This document shows, in pieces, positions 41,451 through 52,980 of a stretch of DNA of 64,000 bases. A program made the position numbers and the translations under genes. Position 1 is the stretch's first letter, and each line of letters starts with the position of its first letter. The DNA is from Rhynchopus sp. YZ270_cl-10 (lineage: Eukaryota; Euglenozoa; Diplonemea; Diplonemida; Diplonemidae). Below the pieces are notes generated by a model, which was not told where the DNA came from, ran no database searches, and saw only the letters and a program-made list of their open reading frames with translations. The stretch lies in the NCBI GenBank assembly GCA_964035575.1, contig OZ037905.1:1141001-1205000 (forward strand). The letters run 5' to 3'.

Positions 41451-42568
41451 GTCTGGTGTGCTGCATTCCCTGTCAGTTTAGTTTGTTTGGGAGGCCTGGG
41501 TGGGAGTGGTGTGAGTGTTGAAGAAGAAAAAAATGATGGCTGGTGTTGTGTCGGGATCATGGGTCGGGACTCCGATCTCGTTGTTTTTTGTTTTGTTTTC
41601 TTTTTTTGTTGTTTCGACAATCGCCTACCGAGGTAGGTTCTGCAATGTCACCCGAAGCTATTGTACTTAAAAGAGATGGACGCAGGTCGTCCTCAACCCT
41701 AGAAAGTAACTTTTATTTATTTGTTTTTTTTTGCATTCAAGTGCCACAAAAGTTGCATCATCAAAGTTTGGGACTGGGGTGGGTAAAAGTCTAGCAATCT
41801 GCAGAGAAATTAAAGTAGTTGGCAAAAAAGGTTGCATGCACCTTGTTTCAGTCCTCATTGCACACATGAGTAGCAACAGAGGGGGGCATCGTCAGTGCAA
41901 GACCCTCCGTGATGCAAAGAGTTTTGAACCACAGTTGCTATTACCAAACAGTTTTTCACAATCTACTTGTCATCTCAAAAACCAAAACCTTGACCAGTCG
42001 ATATAACCTCGGCGACTTGGCTTCTGTCAGCTCGCAAGGGAGGTGTCGCTAAGCACCTGTCCAGGTGGACTTGCTGCCCTTAAAACTTTTTTTTTTTTTT
42101 TTTTTTGCTTTTTTTTGAAAAATAATGCGTCAGTGCAGTGGTCGTCTCACACAGCGATCTCCACTCACTAAGAAGCCGAGACCACTGCAAGCAGTGGCCT
42201 CGGAGGGCCGCTCGTTTCATTGCTCAGTTGCGTAACATGATTTCTCTTATTATTGGATGGGGCGACATCATCATCGGATGAAGGCTGATCACGTTGACAT
42301 TGACTGTTGACATTGCCGCAATGGGGGACACGAGGGGTGGGTGTTTCCTTTTCTGGCGCTTCTCACGTGGGGTGGGGTACCTCAGGGGGGAGGTCTCTCT
42401 GTTTCTTTTTCCGCGGGCACGAACACGCTGACGTGGGGTGGGGGAGGAGGAGGAAACACTGTCACAATCACACTCACACACGGATGTTTTTTTTTTTTTT
42501 TTTTTTTTTTTTGTATTGACGTCACTATCTTTTTTGTGAGAACCTTGATAATGCGATTGGGTCGGTCA
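41451..42568. other. Intergenic spacer
   Basis: No gene is seen. The word GTTGTTTCGACAATCGCCTA at about 41610 also appears, slightly changed, near 9092 inside an intron. A short perfect-looking hairpin is at 42176-42203. Poly-T runs are frequent. Confidence 0.55.
42176..42203. repeat. Short hairpin, 13-bp arms
   Basis: CCGAGACCACTGC and GCAGTGGCCTCGG pair with one mismatch across an AA spacer. GCAGTGGTCGTCTC occurs again 40 bp to the left. It could be part of a terminator, a structured RNA or a small element; nothing decides. Confidence 0.5.
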
Positions 42569-44449
42569 TCAGGTCGAATCCCCACAGATGGTGCAGTCAT
42601 CTTCGTCGTGGGCACGGAGTTCCACTCTTGCCCTGTGCAGGTCCAGCTCCTTCAGGGTGGTCTTCATGTCCATGGGAGAGAAGTAGTGCATGGCCGCCCC
42701 CTTCCTTGTGCTGAGGTGGAAGTGAGGCACTACGCAGTCCCTTTTGCCCATCTCCAACTGCACCTGTCTCGTCAGGTCGCGCAGAGTCGCTCCGCTCTCG
42801 AAACTCGTATCATACTCATGGACTGTGTCGATGTGGTCCACAACCCTCACCCGCACATCTTTGTCACCCTCCACACCATCCACGGGAACATCTGCAACGT
42901 CTGCAAACCAGAAGAAAGGCTGCGGCCCTGTCCTGCTCGTGGTGAAGCCTCTTCCGTACCAATAATGGGCTGCGGGGCGACGTGGCCGTTTAACGGTGTA
43001 GCCGTGAAAGCCGGAGTCGCACACGTCTTCTTCTTCATAGAACGGGTACGACGACAGAAAACTCCGCCTGTTTATCGCATGGAGAACGTGCTGGGTGCTC
43101 AAATGCGGATAGAAACTGCTCATGAACGGGTGGTAGCCTCTTCGAAAACCGGCGCCCTTGCGTGCACCTCCGTTCCCCTTTTTCCAACCTTTTGCCCCTT
43201 TGCCTGTTTTATGGTGCTGAACGAACTGCTTGCATGAGTAGTGCGCAGTGGGAATCACGTCCGAAAGTGTCTCACAAAAGGGCATTTTTGTCCATACAAA
43301 CGCACCCGGTCCAAAGCGTTCCGTGTATTTTTCACCTTGCTTCCTTATCGAGCTCAGCACGTCCTGGTGCGAAAGGGATGGAATCACCAGCATGTTCTTT
43401 GCGTCCATCCAGTTCACCTCCACACCGTCGAGAACCACCGGCGGGTTGAACATGAAGTCCGGTACGCAAGCATTCTGCTGCGTTAACAGTTCATTCTCCT
43501 TCCGCTGAGATTCGGTGGTGAAGCACACCTTTGCCTTTTCGAGCAGTTCCTTCAAGAGCTCTTCCCCATGCTCGCCAGACTTATTGCGTGCCAGAACGGT
43601 GTCGTCAATATCATAATCATCGGAGCTCAGCTTATGATAGGTGTGCCTGTCGTACGACCCGGCCTGTATGGCGCACATCGCCCATCTCAACTCGGGCGTC
43701 TCCGCATTTTTGTCGGCGAAGTTTTCCTTAAAGTTCTGAACTGCAGACTTGATAAACTTGCGCCCCTTGCACATGAAAATGACGAGCTCCGTAGTTGTGG
43801 TGTTGTACTCCTTCGCAAGTGCAAAAAGTCCGGGTGGCGTGCAGGAATCTTCATCCGACAGCAACTTCTCCCGCAGCGCATCAGCGTCAGGGTTCTCCCA
43901 CAGCGCTGTGGTGGCACGATCCAACTCCGCCTTCTGTTTGACTCTGATGATATAGCTCCTGTGGTTCTTTTCGGTCAGCTCCGTGAAGAGGAGTGCGTGC
44001 AGCTTTGGTGAAGTATCCTTCCAGCCACTAAGCACCGCTGCAGGATGTGCGTTTACCTCAATTTTGGGGAGTTCTGTGATTGCTGCGATGACTTTGCTGC
44101 TCAGAGTTGCCTTGCCTTCAAGGTGCTTCATAAGCGGGTGACTTGCTGGCTTCGGTGCTGGCGATTTTTTCCCCTTCTGTTTTTTGCTCTCATTCTTTGG
44201 CGGGGGTGGAACTGCCGCCTCAGCATTGGTTGGGCTGTTGCTGGTGTCGTCCTCCGCTGTCTCCTTGCTCGCTTTCTCCTGCCCATTCTTGTTCTTCTTC
44301 TTTTTCTTCTTCTTTGAGGTGGCTGTGGTGTCTGCAGGGGGGGTAACGGTAGGTGCATCAGGGGTTGTGACCGGCGTGACTACATGTTCCTCTAAGTTGA
44401 CGTTCCTGGCAAAAGTTACTTTGCTTTTTGGCACCATTTCGCTCGACAT
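42569..44449 (-). CDS. CDIN1 (C15orf41)-like PD-(D/E)XK nuclease with extra terminal domains
   Basis: A 626-residue protein from the ATG at 44449. The first 110 residues are Lys-, Thr- and Pro-rich. The core from about 115 to 405 matches the CDIN1/C15orf41 family (TPD-motif proteins): VPDFMF near 329-334, VNWMDAK with Asp349 and Lys351, and RFGPGAFV near 378-385. These correspond to PDFIL, IHWIESK and RFGPGLV in the human protein of about 281 residues. Asp331, Asp349 and Lys351 form a PD-(D/E)XK nuclease signature. In animals CDIN1 binds codanin-1 and is linked to histone supply and red-cell anaemia. After a Gly/Lys-rich linker (KTGKGAKGWKKGNGGARKG) the C-terminus (about 535-626) looks like a small beta-rich, ubiquitin-like domain ending in CTICGDST. 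Upstream, the word TACTAACTTACAG ends 27 bp before the ATG, a textbook branch point and acceptor. Confidence 0.85.
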   Translation of the reverse strand: MSSEMVPKSKVTFARNVNLEEHVVTPVTTPDAPTVTPPADTTATSKKKKKKKNKNGQEKASKETAEDDTSNSPTNAEAAVPPPPKNESKKQKGKKSPAPKPASHPLMKHLEGKATLSSKVIAAITELPKIEVNAHPAAVLSGWKDTSPKLHALLFTELTEKNHRSYIIRVKQKAELDRATTALWENPDADALREKLLSDEDSCTPPGLFALAKEYNTTTTELVIFMCKGRKFIKSAVQNFKENFADKNAETPELRWAMCAIQAGSYDRHTYHKLSSDDYDIDDTVLARNKSGEHGEELLKELLEKAKVCFTTESQRKENELLTQQNACVPDFMFNPPVVLDGVEVNWMDAKNMLVIPSLSHQDVLSSIRKQGEKYTERFGPGAFVWTKMPFCETLSDVIPTAHYSCKQFVQHHKTGKGAKGWKKGNGGARKGAGFRRGYHPFMSSFYPHLSTQHVLHAINRRSFLSSYPFYEEEDVCDSGFHGYTVKRPRRPAAHYWYGRGFTTSRTGPQPFFWFADVADVPVDGVEGDKDVRVRVVDHIDTVHEYDTSFESGATLRDLTRQVQLEMGKRDCVVPHFHLSTRKGAAMHYFSPMDMKTTLKELDLHRARVELRAHDEDDCTICGDST

Positions 44450-45190
44450 AACAAAATGAAAAAAAAAAATAATCCTGTAAGTTAGTATATGGTGATGCTG
44501 TTGATGTGTGGGAGGAGAGTATACATTCGTCGGCAGACAAAAAGTATTTGGTGGGTCAGAACATATCTCTTGCAAACTAAATATGGGGAATTTTCATGGG
44601 GATTCACTCTTGCATTGTCCCCAGGTGACGTTACAGACGGAAAATACGCCTCCTCGTACACACGGTAAGAACAGAGCGGATGGACATCCAAAGAGCTCGC
44701 GTGAGGCGCATAACGACAAAGAACATGACAATAAATCTTTCCTTCCTGTCGTGCAAAGGCATGTTACCTAACAAACGCCCAATAATAATATCACAACAAC
44801 TCATCAAACACTTTTCCTCTCACAAAACCAGCACACACAACAGATGAAAACTGGAGACGTGGGGATTCAGGGGATGCAGTCGATGTAGAGACGATTGTCA
44901 GTGGGGAGTGAGGGTTGCACTAACCTAGTAAACCAAAACACAGATAGTTCAGGAAGAGAAAAACGAAAAACATAAGGCACACCATTCACGCACATCCAAA
45001 CACAACAGTCACTTCAACAACACACCTAAAACCCAAATGCTACCATAACAAATGTCCTCGCAAATAACCTCGTCTAATACACAACAGGCACCAACGCGTC
45101 CACAGCAACACGACGAAAGCAACTCAGCTAGAATAGAATAATCCCCGAGGAGAGGAAAACACGTCACGTGGAAACCTTCGCATTCAAAGG
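44450..45190. other. Spacer between the last minus-strand gene and the satellite
   Basis: No gene is seen apart from the splice signal. The sequence is A- and C-rich with short CACA/ACAA words and passes into degenerate satellite units from about 45185. If transcription of the minus-strand cluster starts near the strand switch, it would begin here or inside the satellite; no promoter motif is evident. Confidence 0.5.
44463..44482 (-). promoter_or_regulatory. Branch point and 3' splice site upstream of the CDIN1-like start
   Basis: Read on the minus strand: TACTAAC, then TTACAG, then a T-rich leader of 27 bp to the ATG. It may accept a spliced leader or close an intron in the 5' leader. No donor can be chosen with confidence upstream. 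Confidence 0.5.
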
Positions 45191-48100
45191 GACGCCCTAT
45201 GCGTTAGAACCGATGCGCGAGAACGGAGTCGTTAGAAGCGATGTGTTAGAACGGACGCGTTAGAACCGACGCGTTAGAACCGACGCCTTACATCGGACGC
45301 GTTGGAACCGACGCGTTAGAACCGACGCGTTAGAACCGACGCGTTAGAACGGACGCGTTACATCAGACGCGTTAGAACCGACGCGTTACATCGGACGCGT
45401 TGGAACCGACGCGTTAGAACGGACGCGTTAGAACGGACGCGTTAGAACCGACGCGTTAGAACCGACGCGTTAGAACCGACGCGTTACATCAGACGCGTTA
45501 GAACCGATGCGTTAGAACCGACGCGTTAGAACCTACTCGTTACATCGGACGCGTTGGAACCACCGCGTCAGAACCGACGCGTTAGAACCGACACGATAGA
45601 ACGGACGCGTTACATCAGACGCGTTATAACCGACGCGTTAGAACGGACGCGTTGGAACCGACGCGTTACATCAGACGCGTTAGAACCGACGCGTTAGAAC
45701 CGACGCGTTACATCAGACGCGTTAGAACCGATGCGTTGGAACCGACGCGTTAGAACCGACGCGTTACATCGGACGCGTTAGAACCGACGCGTTAGAACCG
45801 ACGCGTTAGAACCGACGCGTTAGAACCGACGCGTTAGAACCGACGCGTTACATCGGACGCGTTGGAACCACCGCGTCAGAACCGACGCGTTAGAACCGAC
45901 ACGATAGAGCGGACGCGTTACATCAGACGCGTTATAACCGACGCGTTAGAACGGACGCGTTGGAACCGACGCGTTACATCAGACGCGTTACAACCGACGC
46001 GTTAGAACCGACGCGTTAGAACCGACGCGTTAGAACCGATGCGTTAGAACCGACGCGTTACATCAGACGCGTTAGAACCGACTCGTTGGAACCGACGCGT
46101 TAGAACCGACGCGTTAGAACCGACGCGTTAGAACCGACGCGTTAGAACCGATGCGTTAGAACCGACGCGTTAGAACCGACGCGTTAGAACCGACGCGTTA
46201 GAACCGACGCGTTAGAACCGACGCGTTAGAACCGATGCGTTAGAACCGACGCGTTACATCAGACGCGTTAGAACCGATGCGTTGGAACCGACGCGTTAGA
46301 ACCGACTCGTTACATCGGACGCGTTAGAACCGACGCGTTAGAACCGACGCGTTAGAACCGACGCGTTAGAACCGACGCGTTAGAACCGACGCGTTACATC
46401 AGACGCGTTAGAACCGACTCGTTGGAACCGACGCGTTAGAACCGATGCGTTAGAACCGACGCGTTAGAACCGACTCGTTACATCGGACGCGTTAGAACCG
46501 ACGCGTTAGAACCGACGCGTTAGAACCGACGCGTTAGAACCGACGCGTTAGAACCGACGCGTTACATCAGACGCGTTAGAACCGACTCGTTGGAACCGAC
46601 GCGTTAGAACGGACGCGTTGGAACCGACGCGTTAGAACCGATGCGTTAGAACCGACGCGTTAGAACCGACGCGTTACATCGGACGCGTTAGAACCGACGC
46701 GTTAGAACCGATGCGTTAGAACGGACGCGTTACATCAGACGCGTTAGAACCGACGCGTTAGAACCGATGCGTTAGAACGGACCCGTTACATCGGACGCGT
46801 TAGAACCGACGCGTTAGAACCGATGCGTTAGAACGGACGCGTTACATCAGACGCGTCAGAACCGACGCGTTAGAACCGATGCGTTAGAACGGACGCGTTA
46901 GAACGGACGCGTTGGAACCGACGCGTTAGAACCGATGCGTTAGAACCGACGCGTTAGAACCGACGCGTTACATCGGACGCGTTAGAACCGACGCGTTAGA
47001 ACCGATGCGTTAGAACGGACGCGTTACATCAGACGCGTTAGAACCGACGCGTTAGAACCGATGCGTTAGAACGGACCCGTTACATCGGACGCGTTAGAAC
47101 CGACGCGTTACATCGGACGCGTTGGAACCGACGCGTTAGAACCGACGCGTTAGAACCGACGCGTTAGAACCGATGCGTTAGAACCGACGCGTTACATCGG
47201 ACGCGTTAGAACCGACGCGTTAGAACCGACGCGTTAGAACCGACGCGTTAGAACCGATGCGTTAGAACCGACGCGTTACATCAGACGCGTTAGAACCGAC
47301 TCGTTGGAACCGACGCGTTAGAACCGATGCGTTAGAACCGACGCGTTACATCAGACGCGTTAGAACCGACTCGTTGGAACCGACGCGTTAGAACCGATGC
47401 GTTAGAACCGACGCGTTAGAACCGACGCGTTACATCGGACGCGTTAGAACCGACGCGTTACATCGGACGCGTTAGAACCGACGCGTTAGAACCGACGCGT
47501 TACATCGGACGCGTTAGAACCGACGCGTTAGAACCGACGCGTTAGAACCGACTCGTTGGAACCGACTCGTTAGAACGGACGCGTTGGAACCGACGCGTTA
47601 GAACCGATGCGTTAGAACCGACGCGTTAGAACCGACGCGTTAGAACCGACGCGTTAGAACGGACCCGTTACATCAGACGCGTTAGAACCGACGCGTTACA
47701 TCAGACGCGTTAGAACCGACGCGTTAGAACCGATGCGTTAGAACGGACCCGTTACATCGGACGCGTTAGAACCGACGCGTTAGAACCGATGCGTTAGAAC
47801 GGACGCGTTACATCAGACGCGTTAGAACCGACGCGTTAGAACCGACGCGTTAGAACGGACCCGTTACATCGGACGCGTTAGAACCGACGCGTTACATCGG
47901 ACGCGTTAGAACCGACGCGTTAGAACCGACGCGTTACATCAGACGCGTTAGAACTGATGCGTTAGAACCGACGCGTTAGAACCGACGCGTTAGAACCGAT
48001 GCGTTACATCAGACGCGTTAGAACCGACTCGTTGGAACCTACGCGTTACATCAGACGCGTTAGAACTGATGCGTTAGAACCGATGCGTTAGAACCGACGC

Positions 48101-50810
48101 GTTAGAACCGACGCGTTAGAACCGACGCGTTACATCGGACGCGTTAGAACCGATGCGTTAGAACCGACGCGTTAGAACCGACGCGTTAGAACCGACGCGT
48201 TAGAACCGACGCGTTAGAACCGACGCGTTACATCAGACGCGTTAGAACCGACGCCTGAGAACGGACGCGTTAGAACCGATGCGTTAGAACCGACGCGTTA
48301 GAACCGACGCGTTAGAACCGACGCGTTAGAACCGACGCGTTACATCAGACGCGTTAGAACCGATGCGTTAGAACCGACGCGTTAGAACCGACGCGTTACA
48401 TCGGACGCGTTAGAACCGACGCGTTAGAACGGACGCGTTACATCAGACGCGTTAGAACCGACGCGTTAGAACCGATGCGTTAGAACGGACGCGTTAGAAC
48501 CGACGCGTTACATCGGACGCGTTAGAACCGACGCGTTACATCAGACGCGTTAGAACCGACGCCTGAGAACGGACGCGTTAGAACCGATGCGTTAGAACCG
48601 ACGCGTTAGAACCGACGCGTTAGAACCGACGCGTTAGAACCGACGCGTTACATCAGACGCGTTAGAACCGATGCGTTAGAACCTACGCGTTAGAACCGAC
48701 GCGTTACATCGGACGCGTTAGAACCGACGCGTTAGAACGGACGCGTTACATCAGACGCGTTAGAACCGACGCGTTAGAACCGATGCGTTAGAACGGACGC
48801 GTTACATCGGACGCGTTGGAACCGACGCGTTGGAACCGACGCGTTAGAACCGATGCGTTACATCGGACGCGTTAGAACCGACGCGTTACATCGGACGCGT
48901 TAGAACCGACGCCTGAGAACGGACGCGTTAGAACCGACGCGTTAGAACCGACGCGTTAGAACCGACGCGTTAGAACCGACGCCTGAGAACGGACGCGTTA
49001 GAACCGACGCGTTAGAACCGATGCGTTAGATACGACGCGTTAGAACCGACGCGTTAGAACCGACGCGTTGGAACCGACGCGTTAGAACCGACGCGTTACA
49101 TCGGACGCGTTAGAACCGACGCGTTAGAACCGATGCGTTAGAACGGACGCGTTACATCCGCCGCGTTAGAACCGACGCGTTACATCGGACGCGTTAGAAC
49201 CGACGCGTTAGAACCGATGCGTTAGAACGGACGCGTTACATCAGACGCGTTAGAACCGACGCGTTAGAACCGATGCGTTAGAACGGACGCGTTACATCGG
49301 ACGCGTTGGAACCGATGCGTTAGATACGACGCGTTAGAACCGACGCGTTAGAACCGACGCGTTAGAACGGACGCGTTAGAACCGACGCGTTGGAACCGAT
49401 GCGTTAGAACCGACGCGTTACATCGGACGCGTTAGAACCGACGCGTTAGAACCGATGCGTTAGAACGGACCCGTTACATCGGACGCGTTAGAACCGACGC
49501 GTTACATCGGACGAGTTAGAACCGACGCGTTAGAACCGATGCGTTAGAACGGACCCGTTACATCGGACGCGTTAGAACCGACGCGTTAGAACCGATGCGT
49601 TAGAACCGATGCGTTAGAACCGACGCGTTACATCGGACGCGTTAGAACCGACGCGTTAGAACCGACGCGTTAGAACCGATGCGTTAGAACGGACCCGTTA
49701 CATCGGACGCGTTAGAACCGACGCGTTAGAACCGATGCGTTAGAACGGACCCGTTACATCGGACGAGTTAGAACCGACGCGTTAGAACCGATGCGTTAGA
49801 ACGGACCCGTTACATCGGACGCGTTAGAACCGACGCGTTAGAACCGATGCGTTAGAACCGACGCGTTAGAACCGACGCGTTACATCGGACGAGTTAGAAC
49901 CGACGCGTTAGAACCGATGCGTTAGAACCGATGCGTTAGAACCGACGCGTTACATCGGACGAGTTAGAACCGACGCGTTAGAACCGATGCGTTAGAACCG
50001 ATGCGTTAGAACCGACGCGTTAGAACCGACGCGTTAGAACCGATGCGTTAGAACGGACCCGTTACATCGGACGCGTTAGAACCGACGCGTTAGAACCGAT
50101 GCGTTAGAACGGACCCGTTACATCGGACGAGTTAGAACCGACGCGTTAGAACCGATGCGTTAGAACGGACCCGTTACATCGGACGCGTTAGAACCGACGC
50201 GTTAGAACCGATGCGTTAGAACCGACGCGTTACATCGGACGCGTTAGAACCGATGCGTTAGAACCGATGCGTTAGAACGGACCCGTTACATCGGACGCGT
50301 TAGAACCGACGCGTTAGAACCGATGCGTTAGAACCGACGCGTTACATCGGACGCGTTAGAACCGACGCGTTAGAACCGATGCGTTAGAACGGACCCGTTA
50401 CATCGGACGCGTTAGAACCGACGCGTTAGAACCGATGCGTTAGAACCGACGCGTTACATCGGACGCGTTAGAACCGATGCGTTAGAACGGACCCGTTACA
50501 TCGGACGAGTTAGAACCGACGCGTTAGAACCGATGCGTTAGAACGGACCCGTTACATCGGACGCGTTAGAACCGACGCGTTAGAACCGATGCGTTAGAAC
50601 CGACGCGTTACATCGGACGCGTTAGAACCGATGCGTTAGAACGGACCCGTTACATCGGACGCGTTAGAACCGACGCGTTACATCGGACGCGTTAGAACCG
50701 ACGCGTTAGAACCGATGCGTTAGAACGGACCCGTTACATCGGACGCGTTAGAACCGACGCGTTACATCGGACGCGTTAGAACCGACGCGTTACATCGGAC
50801 GCGTTAGAAC

Positions 50811-52980
50811 CGATGCGTTAGAACGGACCCGTTACATCGGACGCGTTGGAACCGACGCGTTAGAACCGACGCGTTAGAACCGACGCGTTAGAACCGACGC
50901 GTTAGAACCGACGCGTTAGAACCGACGCGTTAGAACCGATGCGTTAGAACCGACGCGTTACATCGGACGCGTTAGAACCGACGCGTTAGAACCGACGCGT
51001 TAGAACCGATGCGTTAGAACCGACGCGTTACATCAGACGCGTTAGAACCGACTCGTTGGAACCGACGCGTTAGAACCGATGCGTTAGAACCGACGCGTTA
51101 CATCAGACGCGTTAGAACCGACTCGTTGGAACCGACGCGTTAGAACCGATGCGTTAGAACCGACGCGTTAGAACCGACGCGTTACATCGGACGCGTTAGA
51201 ACCGACTCGTTAGAACCGACGCGTTAGAACCGATGCGTTAGAACCGACGCGTTACATCAGACGCGTTAGAACCGACTCGTTGGAACCGACGCGTTAGAAC
51301 CGATGCGTTAGAACCGACGCGTTACATCGGACGCGTTAGAACCGACGCGTTAGAACCGACGCGTTAGAACCGATGCGTTAGAACCGACGCGTTACATCAG
51401 ACGCGTTAGAACCGACTCGTTGGAACCGACGCGTTAGAACCGATGCGTTAGAACCGACGCGTTAGAACCGACGCGTTACATCAGACGCGTTAGAACCGAT
51501 GCGTTAGAACCGACGCGTTAGAACCGACGCGTTAGAACCGACGCGTTACATCAGACGCGTTAGAACCGATGCGTTAGAACCGACGCGTTAGAACCGACGC
51601 GTTAGAACCGATGCGTTACATCAGACGTGTTAGAACCGATGCGTTAGAACCGACGCGTTAGAACCGACGCGTTAGAACCGATGCGTTAGAACCGACGCGT
51701 TGGAACCGACGCCTGAGAACGGACGCGTTAGAACCGACGCGTTAGAACCGATGCGTTAGAACCGACGCGTTACATCAGACGCGTTAGAACCGACGCGTTA
51801 CATCGGACGCGTTAGAACCGATGCGTTAGAACCGACGCGTTACATCAGACGCGTTAGAACCGATGCGTTAGAACCGACGCGTTGGAACCGACGCCTGAGA
51901 ACGGACGCGTTAGAACCGACGCGTTAGAACCGATGCGTTAGAACCGACGCGTTACATCAGACGCGTTAGAACCGATGCGTTAGAACCGACGCGTTAGAAC
52001 CGACGCGTTACATCGGACGCGTTAGAACCGATGCGTTAGAACCTACGCGTTAGAACCGACGCGTTACATCGGACGCGTTAGAACCGACGCGTTAGAACGG
52101 ACGCGTTACATCAGACGCGTTAGAACCGACGCGTTAGAACCGATGCGTTAGAACGGACGCGTTACATCAGACGCGTTAGAACCGATGCGTTACATCGGAC
52201 GCGTTACATCAGACGCGTTGGAACCGACGCGTTAGAACCGATGCGTTAGAACGGACGCGTTACATCAGACGCGTCAGAACCGACGCGTTAGAACCGATGC
52301 GTTAGAACGGACCCGTTACATCGGACGCGTTAGAACGGACGCGTTACATCGGACGCGTTAGAACCGACGCGTTACATCGGACGCGTTGGAACCGACGCGT
52401 TAGAACGGACGCGTTAGAACCGACGCGTTAGAACCGACGCGTTAGAACCGATGCGTTAGAACCGACGCGTTACATCAGACGCGTTAGAACCGACTCGTTG
52501 GAACCGACGCGTTAGAACCGATGCGTTAGAACCGACGCGTTAGAACCGACGCGTTACATCGGACGCGTTAGAACCGACGCGTTAGAACCGACGCGTTAGA
52601 ACCGACGCGTTAGAACCGACGCGTTACATCGGACGCGTTAGAACCGACGCGTTAGAACCGACGCGTTACATCGGACGCGTTAGAACCGACGCGTTAGAAC
52701 CGACGCGTTAGAACCGACGCGTTAGAACCGACGCGTTACATCAGACGCGTTAGAACCGACTCGTTGGAACCGATGCGTTAGAACCGACGCGTTAGAACCG
52801 ACGCGTTACATCGGACGCGTTAGAACCGATGCGTTAGATACGACGCGTTAGAACCGACGCGTTAGAACCGACGCGTTAGAACCGATGCGTTAGAACGGAC
52901 CCGTTACATCGGACGCGTTAGAACCGACGCGTTACATCGGACGCGTTAGAACCGACGCGTTACATCGGACGCGTTAGAAC
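50811..52980. repeat. Higher-order satellite block A (about 155 units)
   Basis: The order of unit variants from 50811 repeats from 52981, an offset of 2170 bp, exactly 155 units. Matching landmarks further on have offsets of 2184 and 2212 bp (156 and 158 units), so whole units were gained or lost after duplication. The rare unit GACGTGTTAGAACC at 51624 and 53836 confirms the pairing. Confidence 0.85.
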
